A stretch of DNA of 64,000 nt from Planctobacterium marinum (GCF_020687805.1 NZ_JAJEWQ010000006.1:183750-247749), one strand, 5' to 3'; numbered from the stretch's first letter, positions 1 through 9,605 are shown. Notes: a model not told the origin generated them from the letters alone. Translations and numbers: made by a program.

Positions 1-33
1 ACTGCTTCTATTTTGCACAACTCGCTGAGTTTG

Positions 34-57
34 AAAACTGTACCTAAGTACAGTTTT
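34..57. repeat. perfect palindrome, 10-bp arms
   Basis: The arms AAAACTGTAC and GTACAGTTTT are perfect complements around a CTAA loop. It has A-rich and T-rich flanks on both sides, so it could act as a weak bidirectional terminator for genes outside the window, or as an operator. Nothing else identifies it. Confidence 0.5.
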
Positions 58-72
58 GATGCCTGAAGTATT

Positions 73-138
73 GATGGCTGTCAGGACAATTTATGGTGGC
101 TGTCAGGACAATTTATGATGGCTGTCCCATTAATTACG
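73..138. repeat. 22-bp tandem repeat, two full copies plus a degenerate third
   Basis: Units start at 73, 95 and 117. The first two differ at one base; the third keeps GATGGCTGTC and then diverges. Arrays of about 20-bp repeats are known at the ends of IS21-family elements, so this may be the end of a mobile element whose body lies left of the window. No transposase is visible, so that identity is inference. Confidence 0.55.
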
Positions 139-154
139 TTAATTGATTAGAGGT

Positions 155-207
155 GGAACCACCCGCTGCTCCGTTGAGGAGATAGGGGTGCGAACAGCAG
201 GGGTTCC
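155..207 (-). terminator. imperfect inverted repeat after the efflux operon
   Basis: GGAACC...CTGCT at 155-170 pairs with AGCAGGGGTTCC at 196-207, with a small bulge and a loop of about 25 bases. It lies 14 bases past the stop codon of the leftward RND permease gene. It lacks a U-tract, so it is at best a structured 3' end. Confidence 0.3.
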
Positions 208-220
208 GAAAAGTGAGGAG

Positions 221-3200
221 TTAAGCGGGGTTTACCTGCTCTGTTGGTTCTGCTACCGGGTTTGATTCGGCCTTTTTCCGTTGCACCAGCTTGTAAAATA
301 CCGGTGTAAGAATCAGCCCAAAAACGGTCACTCCGATCATGCCTGAGAATACTGCTACGCCCATCGCCTGACGCATTTCTGCCCCCGCTCCGGTAGACAG
401 TACCATTGGCAAGACACCCATAATAAACGCGATGGAAGTCATCAGGATTGGGCGCAGACGCAATCTGCCGGCTTCTTTGATGGCCTGAAGTGTGGTCATG
501 CCGCGATCTTCTAATTCCTTGGCAAATTCCACTATCAGAATGGCGTTTTTCGTCGCCAAACCTACCAGTACGATAAAGCCAATTTGTGTGAAAATATTAT
601 TGTCACCGCCGGAGATGATCACACCGGTCATCGCTGAAAGCAGTGTCATGGGCACAATTAGTATGATCGCCATAGGTAAACTGAAGCTTTCATATTGTGC
701 AGCCAGTACCAGAAACACCAACAGTACAACTAGCGGGAAAACCAGCATTGCGGTATCACCGGCCAGTATTTGCTGGTAGGTGAGATCGGTCCACTCATAG
801 TCCATTCCCAGGGGTAATGTGTCAGCCAGAATTTGTTCAATTTTTGCCTGTGCCTGACCTGAGCTGTAACCCGGTGCAGGGGCGCCATTAATTTCGGCAC
901 TGGTGAATCCGTTGTATCGCATGACTCTGTCAGGACCGGCACTTTGCTGGACATCAATGAAAGAACCCAATGGAATCATCTCGCCTAAAGCATTGCGCAC
1001 TTTTATTTGTCTGATTTGTTCCGGTTCCTGGCGGAAGTTTTCATCTGCCTGAACATTTACCTGATAGGTTCGGCCAAACTGATTAAAGTCGTTGACATAA
1101 AGAGAGCCCAGGTAAGCCTGCATCGTAGTAAACACTTCATCGATATTCACACCCTGGCTTTTAGCTTTGGTGCGATCAAGGTCTACATCGAGTTGCGGTA
1201 CGTTGACCTGGTAACTACTGAATACACCGGTGAGTTCAGGGGCCGCCCAGGCTTTTTGCATTACCTGTTGGGTAACCTGATACAGCTCTTCGTAACCCAG
1301 GTTTGCTCTGTCTTCGATCTGCAGTTTAAAGCCACCAATGGTGCCCAGTCCCTGAACAGGGGGCGGTGGGAAAATCGCTATAAACGCTTCCTGAATAGAC
1401 GCAAACTTCTGGTTGAGTGAACCTGCAATAGCATTCGCAGATAGTTCTGCACTTTGGCGGTTTTCAAACTCATCCAGGGTAACAAAAACGATACCGCTAC
1501 TGGAACTATTGGTAAAACCGTTAATGTTGAGGCCCGGAAAGGCCACCGCAGAAACCACACCTGGGTGTTGTAAAGCGATGTCAGACATCTCCTTAATAAC
1601 CGCTTCTGTACGCTCCAGGGATGCGGCATCGGGCAGTTGTGCAAAAGACACCAGATACATCTTATCCTGACCCGGTACATAACCCGTAGGAGTGTCGTTG
1701 AATTGTTGCCAGGTCAGTGCCAATAAGCCGCCGTACAACAGTAAGATGATACTACTCAAGCGGATCAGTTTGCCAATACCATTGGTATATGCAGCAGAGC
1801 CACGGTCAAATACACGATTGAAAGGTACAAACACAAATCGTTGCAATAACTTATCCATCGCCCTGGTTAACCAGTCTTTCGGGGCATTGTGCGGCTTTAA
1901 CAATAAAGCCGACAGGGCAGGGCTTAGTGTCAGTGAATTAATCGCTGATATGATGGTTGATATGGTAATAGTCAGGGCAAACTGTTTGTAAAATTGGCCG
2001 GTTAAACCGGACATAAACGCTGTTGGAATAAATACCGCCATTAAAACCAGTGTCGTCGCTACTATGGGACCGGTCACCTCTTTCATGGCCTGTTTGGTGG
2101 CATCGACAGGAGATAATCCTTCTTCAATGTTTCGTTCGACATTTTCCACCACCACGATGGCATCATCCACTACAATGCCTATCGCCAGTACCAAACCAAA
2201 CAGTGAGAGCGCATTTAACGAAAACCCGAGCATCTGCATCATGGCAAAAGTACCTACCAAAGACACAGGCACGGCAGCAAGAGGAATAATCGACGCGCGC
2301 CAGGTTTGCAAAAATAGTACAACCACTAATACGACCAGCAGCACGGCTTCCAGTAGTGTGTTTACTACTGCTTTGATGGAGCCTCTGACGAAAACGGTTG
2401 GATCATAAACAATGCTGTAATCCACACCGTCAGGGAAGCTTTGCTTCAGCTCGGCCATACGGGCACGCACGTCATCAGAAATTTGAATAGCATTTGAGCC
2501 TGGAGCCTGAAAGACAGGTAACGCCACAGCTGGCTTATTGTTCAGCAGTGAACGCAATGAGTAACTATTGGCACCCAACTCAATACGCGCTACGTCGCTG
2601 AGACGCGTAATAGCCCCGGTTTCACTGGTTTTGATAATAATCTCTTCGAATTCCTGCTCATTGGCCAGACGGCCTTTTAAGTTGATCAACAACTGGAACT
2701 CATTTTCTCCGGTAGGTTGTGAGCCTAATGTTCCGGCGGCGGCTTGCTGGTTTTGTTCGCGAATTGCAGCCACAATATCACCGGGATTGAGGTTCAGCGC
2801 TGCAACTTTATCCGGGTCCAGCCACACTCGCATACTGTATTCGCCTGCGCCAAACAAGCGAACACTGCCCACACCTTCAATTCGGGCTAATTCGTCTTTG
2901 ACTTTTAACCGTGCATAGTTGCTCAAATACAGCATGTCATAGCGATCATCAGGTGAGGTTAAGTGCACCACCATTGTCAGGTCGGGTGACGATTTTTCCG
3001 TAACCACACCCAGACGTTGTACTTCCTGAGGCAGCCGGGGCAGGGCGCGGTCAACACGGTTTTGCACCAGGGTCGTCGCTCTGTCGGGGTCTGTGCCTAT
3101 GGCAAAGGTAACAGTAAGCGTCATTCTGCCATCGGCAGTCGCCTGAGAAGACATGTAGAGCATGTCTTCTACGCCGTTAATCTCCTGTTCCAGCGGCGAG

Positions 3201-3391
3201 GCTACCGTTTCCGCAATAACTTTCGGGTTGGCGCCGGGGTAATTGGCAGTTACCACCACGGTTGGCGGCACTACGTCAGGGTATTCGGTAATGGGTAACT
3301 GCCACACCGATAGTGCACCGGCGATAAAAATCAGCAGTGACAATACGCCACTGAAGATGGGCCGATGAATAAAAAATTGTGACAAATTCAT
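221..3391 (-). CDS. RND multidrug efflux permease, HAE1 family (MexF/AcrB-like)
   Basis: Inner-membrane proton/drug antiporter of a tripartite efflux pump; about 1056 residues, the normal RND length. The N-terminus MNLSQFFIHRPIF leads into the first membrane helix, followed by the porter loop. The TM4 segment carries the paired aspartates of the proton relay (AIGIVVDDAIVVVEN). A second set of helices closes the protein. The ATG at 3391 is preferred over an upstream TTG because it has a GGGGG ribosome-binding site and sits one base after the adaptor stop, so the two genes are translationally coupled. The permease most resembles the MexF branch, which agrees with the LysR-type neighbour. No outer-membrane channel gene is in the window. 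Substrates cannot be told from sequence. Confidence 0.95.
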   Translation of the reverse strand: MNLSQFFIHRPIFSGVLSLLIFIAGALSVWQLPITEYPDVVPPTVVVTANYPGANPKVIAETVASPLEQEINGVEDMLYMSSQATADGRMTLTVTFAIGTDPDRATTLVQNRVDRALPRLPQEVQRLGVVTEKSSPDLTMVVHLTSPDDRYDMLYLSNYARLKVKDELARIEGVGSVRLFGAGEYSMRVWLDPDKVAALNLNPGDIVAAIREQNQQAAAGTLGSQPTGENEFQLLINLKGRLANEQEFEEIIIKTSETGAITRLSDVARIELGANSYSLRSLLNNKPAVALPVFQAPGSNAIQISDDVRARMAELKQSFPDGVDYSIVYDPTVFVRGSIKAVVNTLLEAVLLVVLVVVLFLQTWRASIIPLAAVPVSLVGTFAMMQMLGFSLNALSLFGLVLAIGIVVDDAIVVVENVERNIEEGLSPVDATKQAMKEVTGPIVATTLVLMAVFIPTAFMSGLTGQFYKQFALTITISTIISAINSLTLSPALSALLLKPHNAPKDWLTRAMDKLLQRFVFVPFNRVFDRGSAAYTNGIGKLIRLSSIILLLYGGLLALTWQQFNDTPTGYVPGQDKMYLVSFAQLPDAASLERTEAVIKEMSDIALQHPGVVSAVAFPGLNINGFTNSSSSGIVFVTLDEFENRQSAELSANAIAGSLNQKFASIQEAFIAIFPPPPVQGLGTIGGFKLQIEDRANLGYEELYQVTQQVMQKAWAAPELTGVFSSYQVNVPQLDVDLDRTKAKSQGVNIDEVFTTMQAYLGSLYVNDFNQFGRTYQVNVQADENFRQEPEQIRQIKVRNALGEMIPLGSFIDVQQSAGPDRVMRYNGFTSAEINGAPAPGYSSGQAQAKIEQILADTLPLGMDYEWTDLTYQQILAGDTAMLVFPLVVLLVFLVLAAQYESFSLPMAIILIVPMTLLSAMTGVIISGGDNNIFTQIGFIVLVGLATKNAILIVEFAKELEDRGMTTLQAIKEAGRLRLRPILMTSIAFIMGVLPMVLSTGAGAEMRQAMGVAVFSGMIGVTVFGLILTPVFYKLVQRKKAESNPVAEPTEQVNPA

Positions 3392-3392
3392 G

Positions 3393-4631
3393 TTAACCCC
3401 CAATCACAACAGTGTCTTGTTGCTGTTGCGCCAGAGTTGGGCGCTGTCGGTTTTCATCAATAATTTGTTGCATAACTTGCAAAGATTGCAGTTTGGCTTG
3501 TTCGGCCATTGGCACTTCTTCAGGCGTCACCGCTGAACCAGGGCGAACTCGCTGCAGGCCATTAACGACAATACGTTCACCCGCTTGCAGGCCCGATTTG
3601 ATTATCCGCAAACCATTGACTTTCTCACCCAGAGTCACGGCACGGTATTGGACTTTATTGTCATTGTCTAACACCAAAACAAACTTGTTGCTCAGGTCGG
3701 TTCCAATGGCTTTGTCATCAATTAAAATACCGTTATAGCTGGCGCTTCCTACCAGCTTGAGTCTGGCAAATAGTCCAGGAATAAACTGTCCATCATTGTC
3801 GAACACGGCTCTGCCACGGATTGTTCCGCTGCTGGGATTCACTCTGTTGTCCAGAAAGTCGATGTGCCCCTGGTAAGGGTAATCTTTGTCGGAGGCCAGC
3901 CCCATTAACACCAGATTTTCATGCTCTCTGGAGCTGGGTCTGCTACCTTCTCTGGCCAATTTGACATAATGCAAATAGGTTTGTTCATCGGCGTCAAAGT
4001 AAGCGTAAACTTTGTCAGTCGATGCCAGGTTAGTCAGGACAGACTGACCAGCTGTTACGTAGTTTCCTTTGGTAAAGGTGGCACGGGAAACCCGGCCAGA
4101 AATTGGCGCTTCAACGCGTGTATAGCTCAAATTCAGGCGCGCCAATTCCAGCGCGGCGTCCACTGAACTGACTCGCGCTGTGGCTTGTTTTAATTGCGCG
4201 CGGCGTGAATCTGCAATTTCCTCAGAAATGGCGTTTTTAGCCAACAGATTTTCAGCGCGTTTGGCTTCTGAAATCGCCAACTCTTTTTGCGCATGAGCGT
4301 TCATCAGCTCCGCTTCCAATCGGCGAACTTCAGCTTTAAAGGGTTTGTTTTCGATAAAAAACAACGGCTCTCCGGCGGTAACAATATCGCCTTCTTCAAA
4401 GGCTACAATGTCAATATAACCAGAAACACGAGGTCGCAATTCTACGTTTTGCGGTGCTTCCAGTCGCCCGGTAAATTCATCCCACTCGGTAAGACGGTGT
4501 TCAATCACCTCGGCCACCGAAACGGAGGGTGCCGGTGGTGCGGTGTTTTCTTGTGCGTGAGTGCCGCAGGCGCTGACAACAGCAGCGGTGGTTAATGCGA
4601 CAGTGACTTTTATCCAGTTGCTAACAGTCAT
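3393..4631 (-). CDS. RND periplasmic adaptor (membrane fusion protein, MexE-like)
   Basis: Periplasmic adaptor of 412 residues joining the RND permease to an outer-membrane channel. It starts with a signal peptide ending in a lipobox-like VSAC, so it is probably an inner-membrane-anchored lipoprotein. The next parts are a barrel/lipoyl half (RPRVSGYIDIVAFEEGD), a coiled-coil hairpin with Ala/Glu/Lys-rich helices, and the second lipoyl half with GRVSRATFTKGNYV. The tail is Gln-rich. The ATG at 4631 has GAGGAG seven bases upstream and is preferred over a TTG 18 bases earlier. It is first in an operon with the permease and divergent from the LysR gene. Confidence 0.93.
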   Translation of the reverse strand: MTVSNWIKVTVALTTAAVVSACGTHAQENTAPPAPSVSVAEVIEHRLTEWDEFTGRLEAPQNVELRPRVSGYIDIVAFEEGDIVTAGEPLFFIENKPFKAEVRRLEAELMNAHAQKELAISEAKRAENLLAKNAISEEIADSRRAQLKQATARVSSVDAALELARLNLSYTRVEAPISGRVSRATFTKGNYVTAGQSVLTNLASTDKVYAYFDADEQTYLHYVKLAREGSRPSSREHENLVLMGLASDKDYPYQGHIDFLDNRVNPSSGTIRGRAVFDNDGQFIPGLFARLKLVGSASYNGILIDDKAIGTDLSNKFVLVLDNDNKVQYRAVTLGEKVNGLRIIKSGLQAGERIVVNGLQRVRPGSAVTPEEVPMAEQAKLQSLQVMQQIIDENRQRPTLAQQQQDTVVIGG

Positions 4632-4702
4632 GATAATGCTCCTCAACAAATTCTGACCGGCGCATTATGGGTCTATACTTAAAATAAAAATAATTATAAG
4701 AT

Positions 4703-4715
4703 TGTATGCAATACA
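4703..4715. promoter_or_regulatory. LysR-type operator candidate (T-N11-A dyad)
   Basis: TGTAT-GCA-ATACA is a perfect inverted repeat fitting the T-N11-A rule of LysR-family sites. It lies in the short AT-rich gap between the divergent adaptor gene (start 4631) and LysR gene (start 4758), where the regulator would control both. Confidence 0.5.
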
Positions 4716-4757
4716 TTTATTTTTGTGATGCTTTTGGCGATTGCCGGGAGAACAGTG

Positions 4758-5711
4758 ATGCGAAATCAGGAACTGAATTTATTGATGGTTTTCGATGCCA
4801 TTATGACAGAAGGCTCGATAACCCGTGCAGCTGAACGCTTGTCGATGACCCAGCCTGCGGTATCAAATGCGGTATCCAGAATGCGGGTGGTGTGGAAAGA
4901 CGAATTGCTTATCAAGGAAGGGCGATCTATCAATCCGACCTTGTACGCCCGCAATCTTTGGTCACAAATTCGCGAGCCCCTGCAGGTTTTGGGTAACGCC
5001 GTTGCCCCGGAAAACTTTAATCCCGCCACCTCGAATCGAACATTCCGACTGGCAGTAGCTGACGCCATGGTGGATATAGTCTGGAAACCACTGAGAAAAA
5101 TTATTGAAACCGAAGCGCCGGGTATCAATATTCATGCTATTCCATATACTATCGTTAACGGGGAACAGGTGTTGGTTGATGCTGAAGTGGACTTAGTAAT
5201 TGGCACTATTACCAGTGGCGACCCCTCCATTATCAGAACCGAGTATCTGTATACGCCTAAATACGTATGCATCATGCGCCCCGGACATCCACTGGCTAAG
5301 GCAAACCTGACCGTTGAAGAATTTGCGGCTGCAGAGCATTTGTTGGTGTCTTTATCCGGTGACGTAACCGGATATACCGATCAGGTATTAGCACAGCATG
5401 GCCTGAAACGTCGTATTGCTATGACGGTGAATCACTTTTCAGCGGTGGCCGATTTGATTGCCGAGAGCGATTTAATTTCGGTGGTGCCACCAACGGCTTT
5501 AGAAAAGGCTATTTTTAGCGGTAAGCTGGCCGTTACTAAAACGCCGGTGGAAATTCAGGGGGCTCAACTTTGTAACCATTGGCATAAACGTCAGGAAAAA
5601 GACGGTGGCTTATGTTGGTTACGGCATCATGTTAGTCACATGATAAAGTCACACGCTGAACGGCATTTTGAAGAGCTTAAAAAGCGCTTTTGCGGGGCAA
5701 AAGCGGCGTAA
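4758..5711 (+). CDS. LysR-family transcriptional regulator, divergent from the RND operon
   Basis: DNA-binding regulator of 317 residues. An N-terminal winged helix-turn-helix (residues about 5-65, SITRAAERLSMTQPAVS) is followed by a periplasmic-binding-protein-like effector domain. The ATG at 4758 is chosen because GGGAGA lies seven bases upstream and the helix-turn-helix then begins at the usual distance. An upstream GTG at 4725 would add an unneeded 11 residues. Divergence from a MexEF-like pump parallels the MexT/mexEF arrangement in Pseudomonas, so it is probably the pump's activator. The inducer is unknown. Confidence 0.9.
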   Translation: MRNQELNLLMVFDAIMTEGSITRAAERLSMTQPAVSNAVSRMRVVWKDELLIKEGRSINPTLYARNLWSQIREPLQVLGNAVAPENFNPATSNRTFRLAVADAMVDIVWKPLRKIIETEAPGINIHAIPYTIVNGEQVLVDAEVDLVIGTITSGDPSIIRTEYLYTPKYVCIMRPGHPLAKANLTVEEFAAAEHLLVSLSGDVTGYTDQVLAQHGLKRRIAMTVNHFSAVADLIAESDLISVVPPTALEKAIFSGKLAVTKTPVEIQGAQLCNHWHKRQEKDGGLCWLRHHVSHMIKSHAERHFEELKKRFCGAKAA

Positions 5712-5734
5712 ATCTGTCGCGCAGAACAGCGCGA

Positions 5735-7213
5735 TTAGCCCGCTTTTACCAGCCGCAATCCGGATTGACCAGACAGTAGTTGCTGCTCGCGCTTTTTCAG
5801 TAGTTTGTTGTATTTTCTGAAGGTTTTGCTTATCTGAGTGTTGCGTCTGATGTTGTCCATTTGTGGCCAGGTTGCGCGTTCCGCGCTGTCTATGAGATCC
5901 TGAATTGCGCCAACCGTTGGATTGGAGAAAATCTTGGCGATATTGCGAACACTGCGTTGCGGCAAGATGTTGATATCGCCCACGTATTGCTGTTCTATGA
6001 TTGATCTTACTTTGTGAATTCCCAGTTTTAAGGCTCGGTTATCTATGGCGTTTTCAACCATATCAAAGGCGTAAATGCTGTTCACTTTCGCCAGATTAAA
6101 CAGGTGGCGCTTGGTAATAGAGTACCAATCGTGAGAATGTTTTTTGTTGCGGGATAAAAAGGGCACGGCGATCGGATTTGTTTGACTAACAATACTGTGG
6201 TTTACACCATAAAGTCTTGCCAGACGCTGAAACGGCATATCGGCCATGATAGAGCCATCGCAAAACTTGCGGTTTGGAATGTAAGGTACGATTTGACCAC
6301 TGGCTGTTTTAGCCCGCAGTTGCACCGGGGAATACACCATCGGTATAGCGGTTGAAGCTCTGACCGCCATCGTGATAATGGCATTTGGCGATGTTTTTTG
6401 ATTCAGCAGTCGAGAATATTGGTGCAGATCAGCGGGTGACACGGTAATAGTGATCTTGCGTCCGGTCTTTTTGAAAGCTTCTTCAAAGGTCATATCACCA
6501 AACAGTTCTATCAGCGCATTTTCCAGATTGGTACTGTCCAGCAATCCGTCCTTACCAAGCCCTTGCCACACAGACCAGCTGCGAAACCTTTCAAAAATTG
6601 ATTGTGCAGTAAGAACGTCTTTTAATTCGTCGTCGGTACGGGTGCCTACCAGCCCGGTGATAATCGATCCGGCACTGGCACCACTAATAATGTTGGGCAT
6701 TAAGTCTTCTTCCACCAACGCTTTTACTACACCGCAGTGAAAAAAGCCTAGTCCGGCACCGCCGCTCAGCATTAGGCAGGATTTACCAAAGGCATAATAA
6801 GTTTCTTCGAAGAATGACAGTTTTTCGTAGAAGTCGATATCGTTTTCATCGGCATGATAAATCATGCTCAGGGCTTCACAGACCTCGTCGAGAAATTCCT
6901 GAATTAGGTTTTTAGTACCGATCTTGCAGTAATTATTTAACTCGGGATTGGCGATATTCCCCAAATTGCCATGGATACCTTCATGTAAAATAGACATCAG
7001 GCCGGCGGGATCGCCGTGCTGGCGGGCGAACTTAAGTCGTTCAACGCGTTTGCGTATCAGGCGATAATCATAGCCGCGATCTCGGTCTTTGGCTTTCCAT
7101 TCATCAGCCCCCGAAAGCGCATCATGTGCCAGGCAGGCCTCTTTGTACTCCTGATAAGAAGATGCATGCTCAATGGCTTCTTCAATTTTACCCAGCGTCA
7201 GTGGTCTTTGCAT
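5735..7213 (-). CDS. DUF3336/patatin-like phospholipase (serine acyl hydrolase)
   Basis: Predicted lipid acyl hydrolase of 492 residues. The N-terminal third is the DUF3336 region that precedes the patatin domain in the yeast Tgl3/4/5 triacylglycerol lipases and many bacterial relatives. The patatin core shows the oxyanion-hole glycine stretch SGGAGLGFFHCG, the nucleophile in GASAGS (Ser180) and the dyad aspartate in DGS (Asp319). No signal peptide is seen, so it is cytoplasmic or peripheral. The ATG at 7213 is chosen over in-frame TTG/GTG codons 33 bases upstream. With the wax ester synthase/DGAT at 29744 it suggests neutral-lipid storage and turnover, though the two genes are not linked. 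Confidence 0.9.
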   Translation of the reverse strand: MQRPLTLGKIEEAIEHASSYQEYKEACLAHDALSGADEWKAKDRDRGYDYRLIRKRVERLKFARQHGDPAGLMSILHEGIHGNLGNIANPELNNYCKIGTKNLIQEFLDEVCEALSMIYHADENDIDFYEKLSFFEETYYAFGKSCLMLSGGAGLGFFHCGVVKALVEEDLMPNIISGASAGSIITGLVGTRTDDELKDVLTAQSIFERFRSWSVWQGLGKDGLLDSTNLENALIELFGDMTFEEAFKKTGRKITITVSPADLHQYSRLLNQKTSPNAIITMAVRASTAIPMVYSPVQLRAKTASGQIVPYIPNRKFCDGSIMADMPFQRLARLYGVNHSIVSQTNPIAVPFLSRNKKHSHDWYSITKRHLFNLAKVNSIYAFDMVENAIDNRALKLGIHKVRSIIEQQYVGDINILPQRSVRNIAKIFSNPTVGAIQDLIDSAERATWPQMDNIRRNTQISKTFRKYNKLLKKREQQLLSGQSGLRLVKAG

Positions 7214-7479
7214 AAATCTCGATCTACTACTTCGATATTGCACCAATATAAACTAATAATTTTAGAAAAGGCTACCAAATCCGTAAATTTCGTTAAAAAT
7301 CGGTTAACAAGCCAGAAAGTGCCTCTAAAATCCGGTAAAAATGCTAACCGTTAAATGCTGTATAAGGTCTATTTTACATTCTGTACGGCAAAAAATGGTT
7401 TTTAGATTGACCATTCTAATCCCAATCGTTAGCCTGTCGCTCAAGCTCAATAAAAACAATATTAAACAGTCATATACCC

Positions 7480-8697
7480 ATGATGGAATTCGTCCAGGAA
7501 CACTTTATGCTTCTGCTGATCCCCCTTATCAGCGCAGTTGTTGGATGGTTTACAAACTTTCTTGCGGTAAAAATGATGTTTTATCCGATAGAGTTCATCG
7601 GCATTAAACCTATATTTGGCTGGCAAGGGCTTATTCCTATGAAGCGCCGTGAAATGGCGGAAATTGAGGTGGAACTGGTGCTGGGTAAGTTGCTCAGTGT
7701 TCAGGAGATTGCCGATCGTCTGGATCCCGACGAAATCAGTAAAAACATTCACCGACGTCTCAAGCAGGTTATCCGAAAAATCGTGAATGATGTGATGCAG
7801 GAAGCTGCACCCACGGCCTGGGCAGGATTGCCGGCGCAAGGTAAAAACCTGGTGTATGCCCGCATAGAGATGGACATTCCCAATGTGGTGCGCAAAATCA
7901 TCAGCGACTTTAAGCACAATGTCACAGAGATTTTGGATATTAAAGAGTTGGTGGTGACGCAGTTGGTAAATAACCCCAAACTCATCAATGAAATTTTTCT
8001 CAGTGCCGGAGAAAAAGAATTTCCATTTATTGAAAAGTCGGGATTTTACTTTGGCTTTTTATTTGGCATACCAACGATGATTTTTTGGCATTTCTATCCC
8101 TTGTGGTGGATCCTGCCCTTGGGAGGCCTGGTTGTGGGATATGCTACTAACTGGATCGCTATCAAAATCATATTTGAACCTAAAAATCCCATCAAAATAG
8201 GTCCGTTTACACTTCAGGGCATGTTTTTAAAACGCCAGGAAGAAGTTGCCAGAGTGTATGCTGAGATTGTCGATAAAAAAGTGATGAATTCGGAAAACAT
8301 CACCGACATCGTATTACATGGCTCGGGTTCAGATAATCTTCTGGAACTCATCGAATTACACGTTAACGACGCAATTGAACGTTATGTCTCTATTACGCAA
8401 CCATACTTTGCGTTAGGCGTGGGCTCCGCAAACTATTACCGGATGAAACAACTTGCGGCCCGCAGGCTGTTCGATAATACCGGCAAATACATGTTGTACG
8501 CCTATGAATATGCGCATGGTGCTTTGCGTATTGGCGATGATTTATGTGAAAAAATGCAGGCGCTATCGCCGGAGGAGTTTGAAGGCGTATTACGGCCTGC
8601 CTATCAGGCTGATGAATGGAAACTAATTGTGACCGGCGCAGTACTGGGTATGGCGGCCGGATTCTTCCAAATCTACTTTATTTTTAACCAGGGTTAA
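7480..8697 (+). CDS. DUF445 family membrane protein
   Basis: A 405-residue inner-membrane protein of unknown function. It has the two DUF445 signature blocks, GWFTNFLAVKMMFYP near residues 22-36 and GYATNWIAIKIIFEP near 218-232, each followed by a conserved KR-containing segment. The blocks look like an internal duplication. Between and after them are long soluble helices. Hydrophobic segments lie at the N-terminus, around 185-220 and at the extreme C-terminus (VTGAVLGMAAGFFQIYFIF). It is divergent from the patatin gene across 266 bases in which I see no strong site. Confidence 0.88.
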   Translation: MMEFVQEHFMLLLIPLISAVVGWFTNFLAVKMMFYPIEFIGIKPIFGWQGLIPMKRREMAEIEVELVLGKLLSVQEIADRLDPDEISKNIHRRLKQVIRKIVNDVMQEAAPTAWAGLPAQGKNLVYARIEMDIPNVVRKIISDFKHNVTEILDIKELVVTQLVNNPKLINEIFLSAGEKEFPFIEKSGFYFGFLFGIPTMIFWHFYPLWWILPLGGLVVGYATNWIAIKIIFEPKNPIKIGPFTLQGMFLKRQEEVARVYAEIVDKKVMNSENITDIVLHGSGSDNLLELIELHVNDAIERYVSITQPYFALGVGSANYYRMKQLAARRLFDNTGKYMLYAYEYAHGALRIGDDLCEKMQALSPEEFEGVLRPAYQADEWKLIVTGAVLGMAAGFFQIYFIFNQG

Positions 8698-8890
8698 TAT
8701 CCGGGGTTTTGTTATTTGAATTCCAAATAGCGCTGACTGTGCAGTTATCAAGAATACTCGTATTAATAACGTGATCTGTAGACTTGCCTTTACTGCGATG
8801 GAGCCAACAGCATCATTGAGGCTGGTTCACAAAAAGTTGTTTTTTTCGCAACTGAACTGCGAACATACACTTGCAATTATACAGTTTGAG
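8698..8890. other. convergent intergenic region
   Basis: Between a rightward and a leftward gene. It holds a small inverted repeat, TATTTG-AATTC-CAAATA, at 8713-8729 and a T-run near 8838, but no convincing terminator hairpin and no gene. Confidence 0.4.
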
Positions 8891-9490
8891 TTATAACTCA
8901 AAGCCAAGCCTTGTCAGAAAGCCTGCTGCCATAGTTCGCAACTGCTCGTTGTTTGTATCTGATTTTGAAAAGATGCTAATGCCATTCATATAAACAAAGA
9001 GTAAATAGGCAGCAATTTTAGGATCGGTGTCCTGGGGCAGTTCTTTTTGATCTATGGCCTGTTGCATCACCTTTGTTAGCTGCACTTTGAAATCTTCAAA
9101 GATCTTTTTCATTTCGTGCCCAAGAGTATCATTCCTGTCGAGTAGTTCGTTGAAACAAGTCGCAGCCAAACACCCCCGATTTTTACCCTCAAAAGAGTAT
9201 CTGGAGGACGCTTCTGTCATAACCCGGAGTAGTAGCGGTCCTATTTTTTCGCCCTGCTTAATATCAAATAATGCGTACTCTGGACTTGAACGTATGTAAA
9301 GTCGCAACACTTCTAAAAACAAGACGTCTTTATTGCCGAAAGTATTGTAGAGACTTGCTCTGGTTAGGCCTGTTTCTTTTGCTATCTCTTTGAGGGATAG
9401 AGACATAAAGCTTTTTTCCCAAAACAAATTTAATGCAATTTCTAAAATTTCTTCTCTGTCAAAAGTTACTGGTCTGCCGCGTTTGTTCAC
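8891..9490 (-). CDS. TetR/AcrR-family transcriptional regulator
   Basis: Repressor-type regulator of about 199 residues. The helix-turn-helix is LKEIAKETGLTRASLYNTFG, with RGRPVTF just before it, as is common near TetR N-termini. The C-terminal half resembles the TetR_C type with RGCLAATCFNELL. I chose the GTG at 9490 because GAAGG lies just upstream and the DNA-binding domain then starts close to the N-terminus. In-frame ATGs at 9544 and 9562 lack ribosome-binding sites and would add odd hydrophobic residues. It is divergent from the exported-protein operon at 9812, whose promoter overlaps a palindrome, so it probably represses that operon. Confidence 0.85.
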   Translation of the reverse strand: MNKRGRPVTFDREEILEIALNLFWEKSFMSLSLKEIAKETGLTRASLYNTFGNKDVLFLEVLRLYIRSSPEYALFDIKQGEKIGPLLLRVMTEASSRYSFEGKNRGCLAATCFNELLDRNDTLGHEMKKIFEDFKVQLTKVMQQAIDQKELPQDTDPKIAAYLLFVYMNGISIFSKSDTNNEQLRTMAAGFLTRLGFEL

Positions 9491-9605
9491 TAAACCTTCT
9501 TTCTTCAACTGTAGGATTGTTCGTCTAACCTGTGAATTTAACATAAATGTAATGGTAAGCATGAATTTATATACGCAGGTATTCAAAGCTGCGGGTATTT
9601 ATCAG

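Noticed and set aside
155-227. Imperfect dyad plus GTTAAGC considered as an integron attC site
   Set aside because: GTTAAGC overlaps the permease stop codon, no matching RYYYAAC partner is correctly placed, and no integrase or cassette array is present.
1007-1420. 137-codon open frame on the + strand inside the RND permease gene
   Set aside because: It is antisense to a clearly conserved permease, has no ribosome-binding site and no recognizable features; the same holds for the other frames within that gene.
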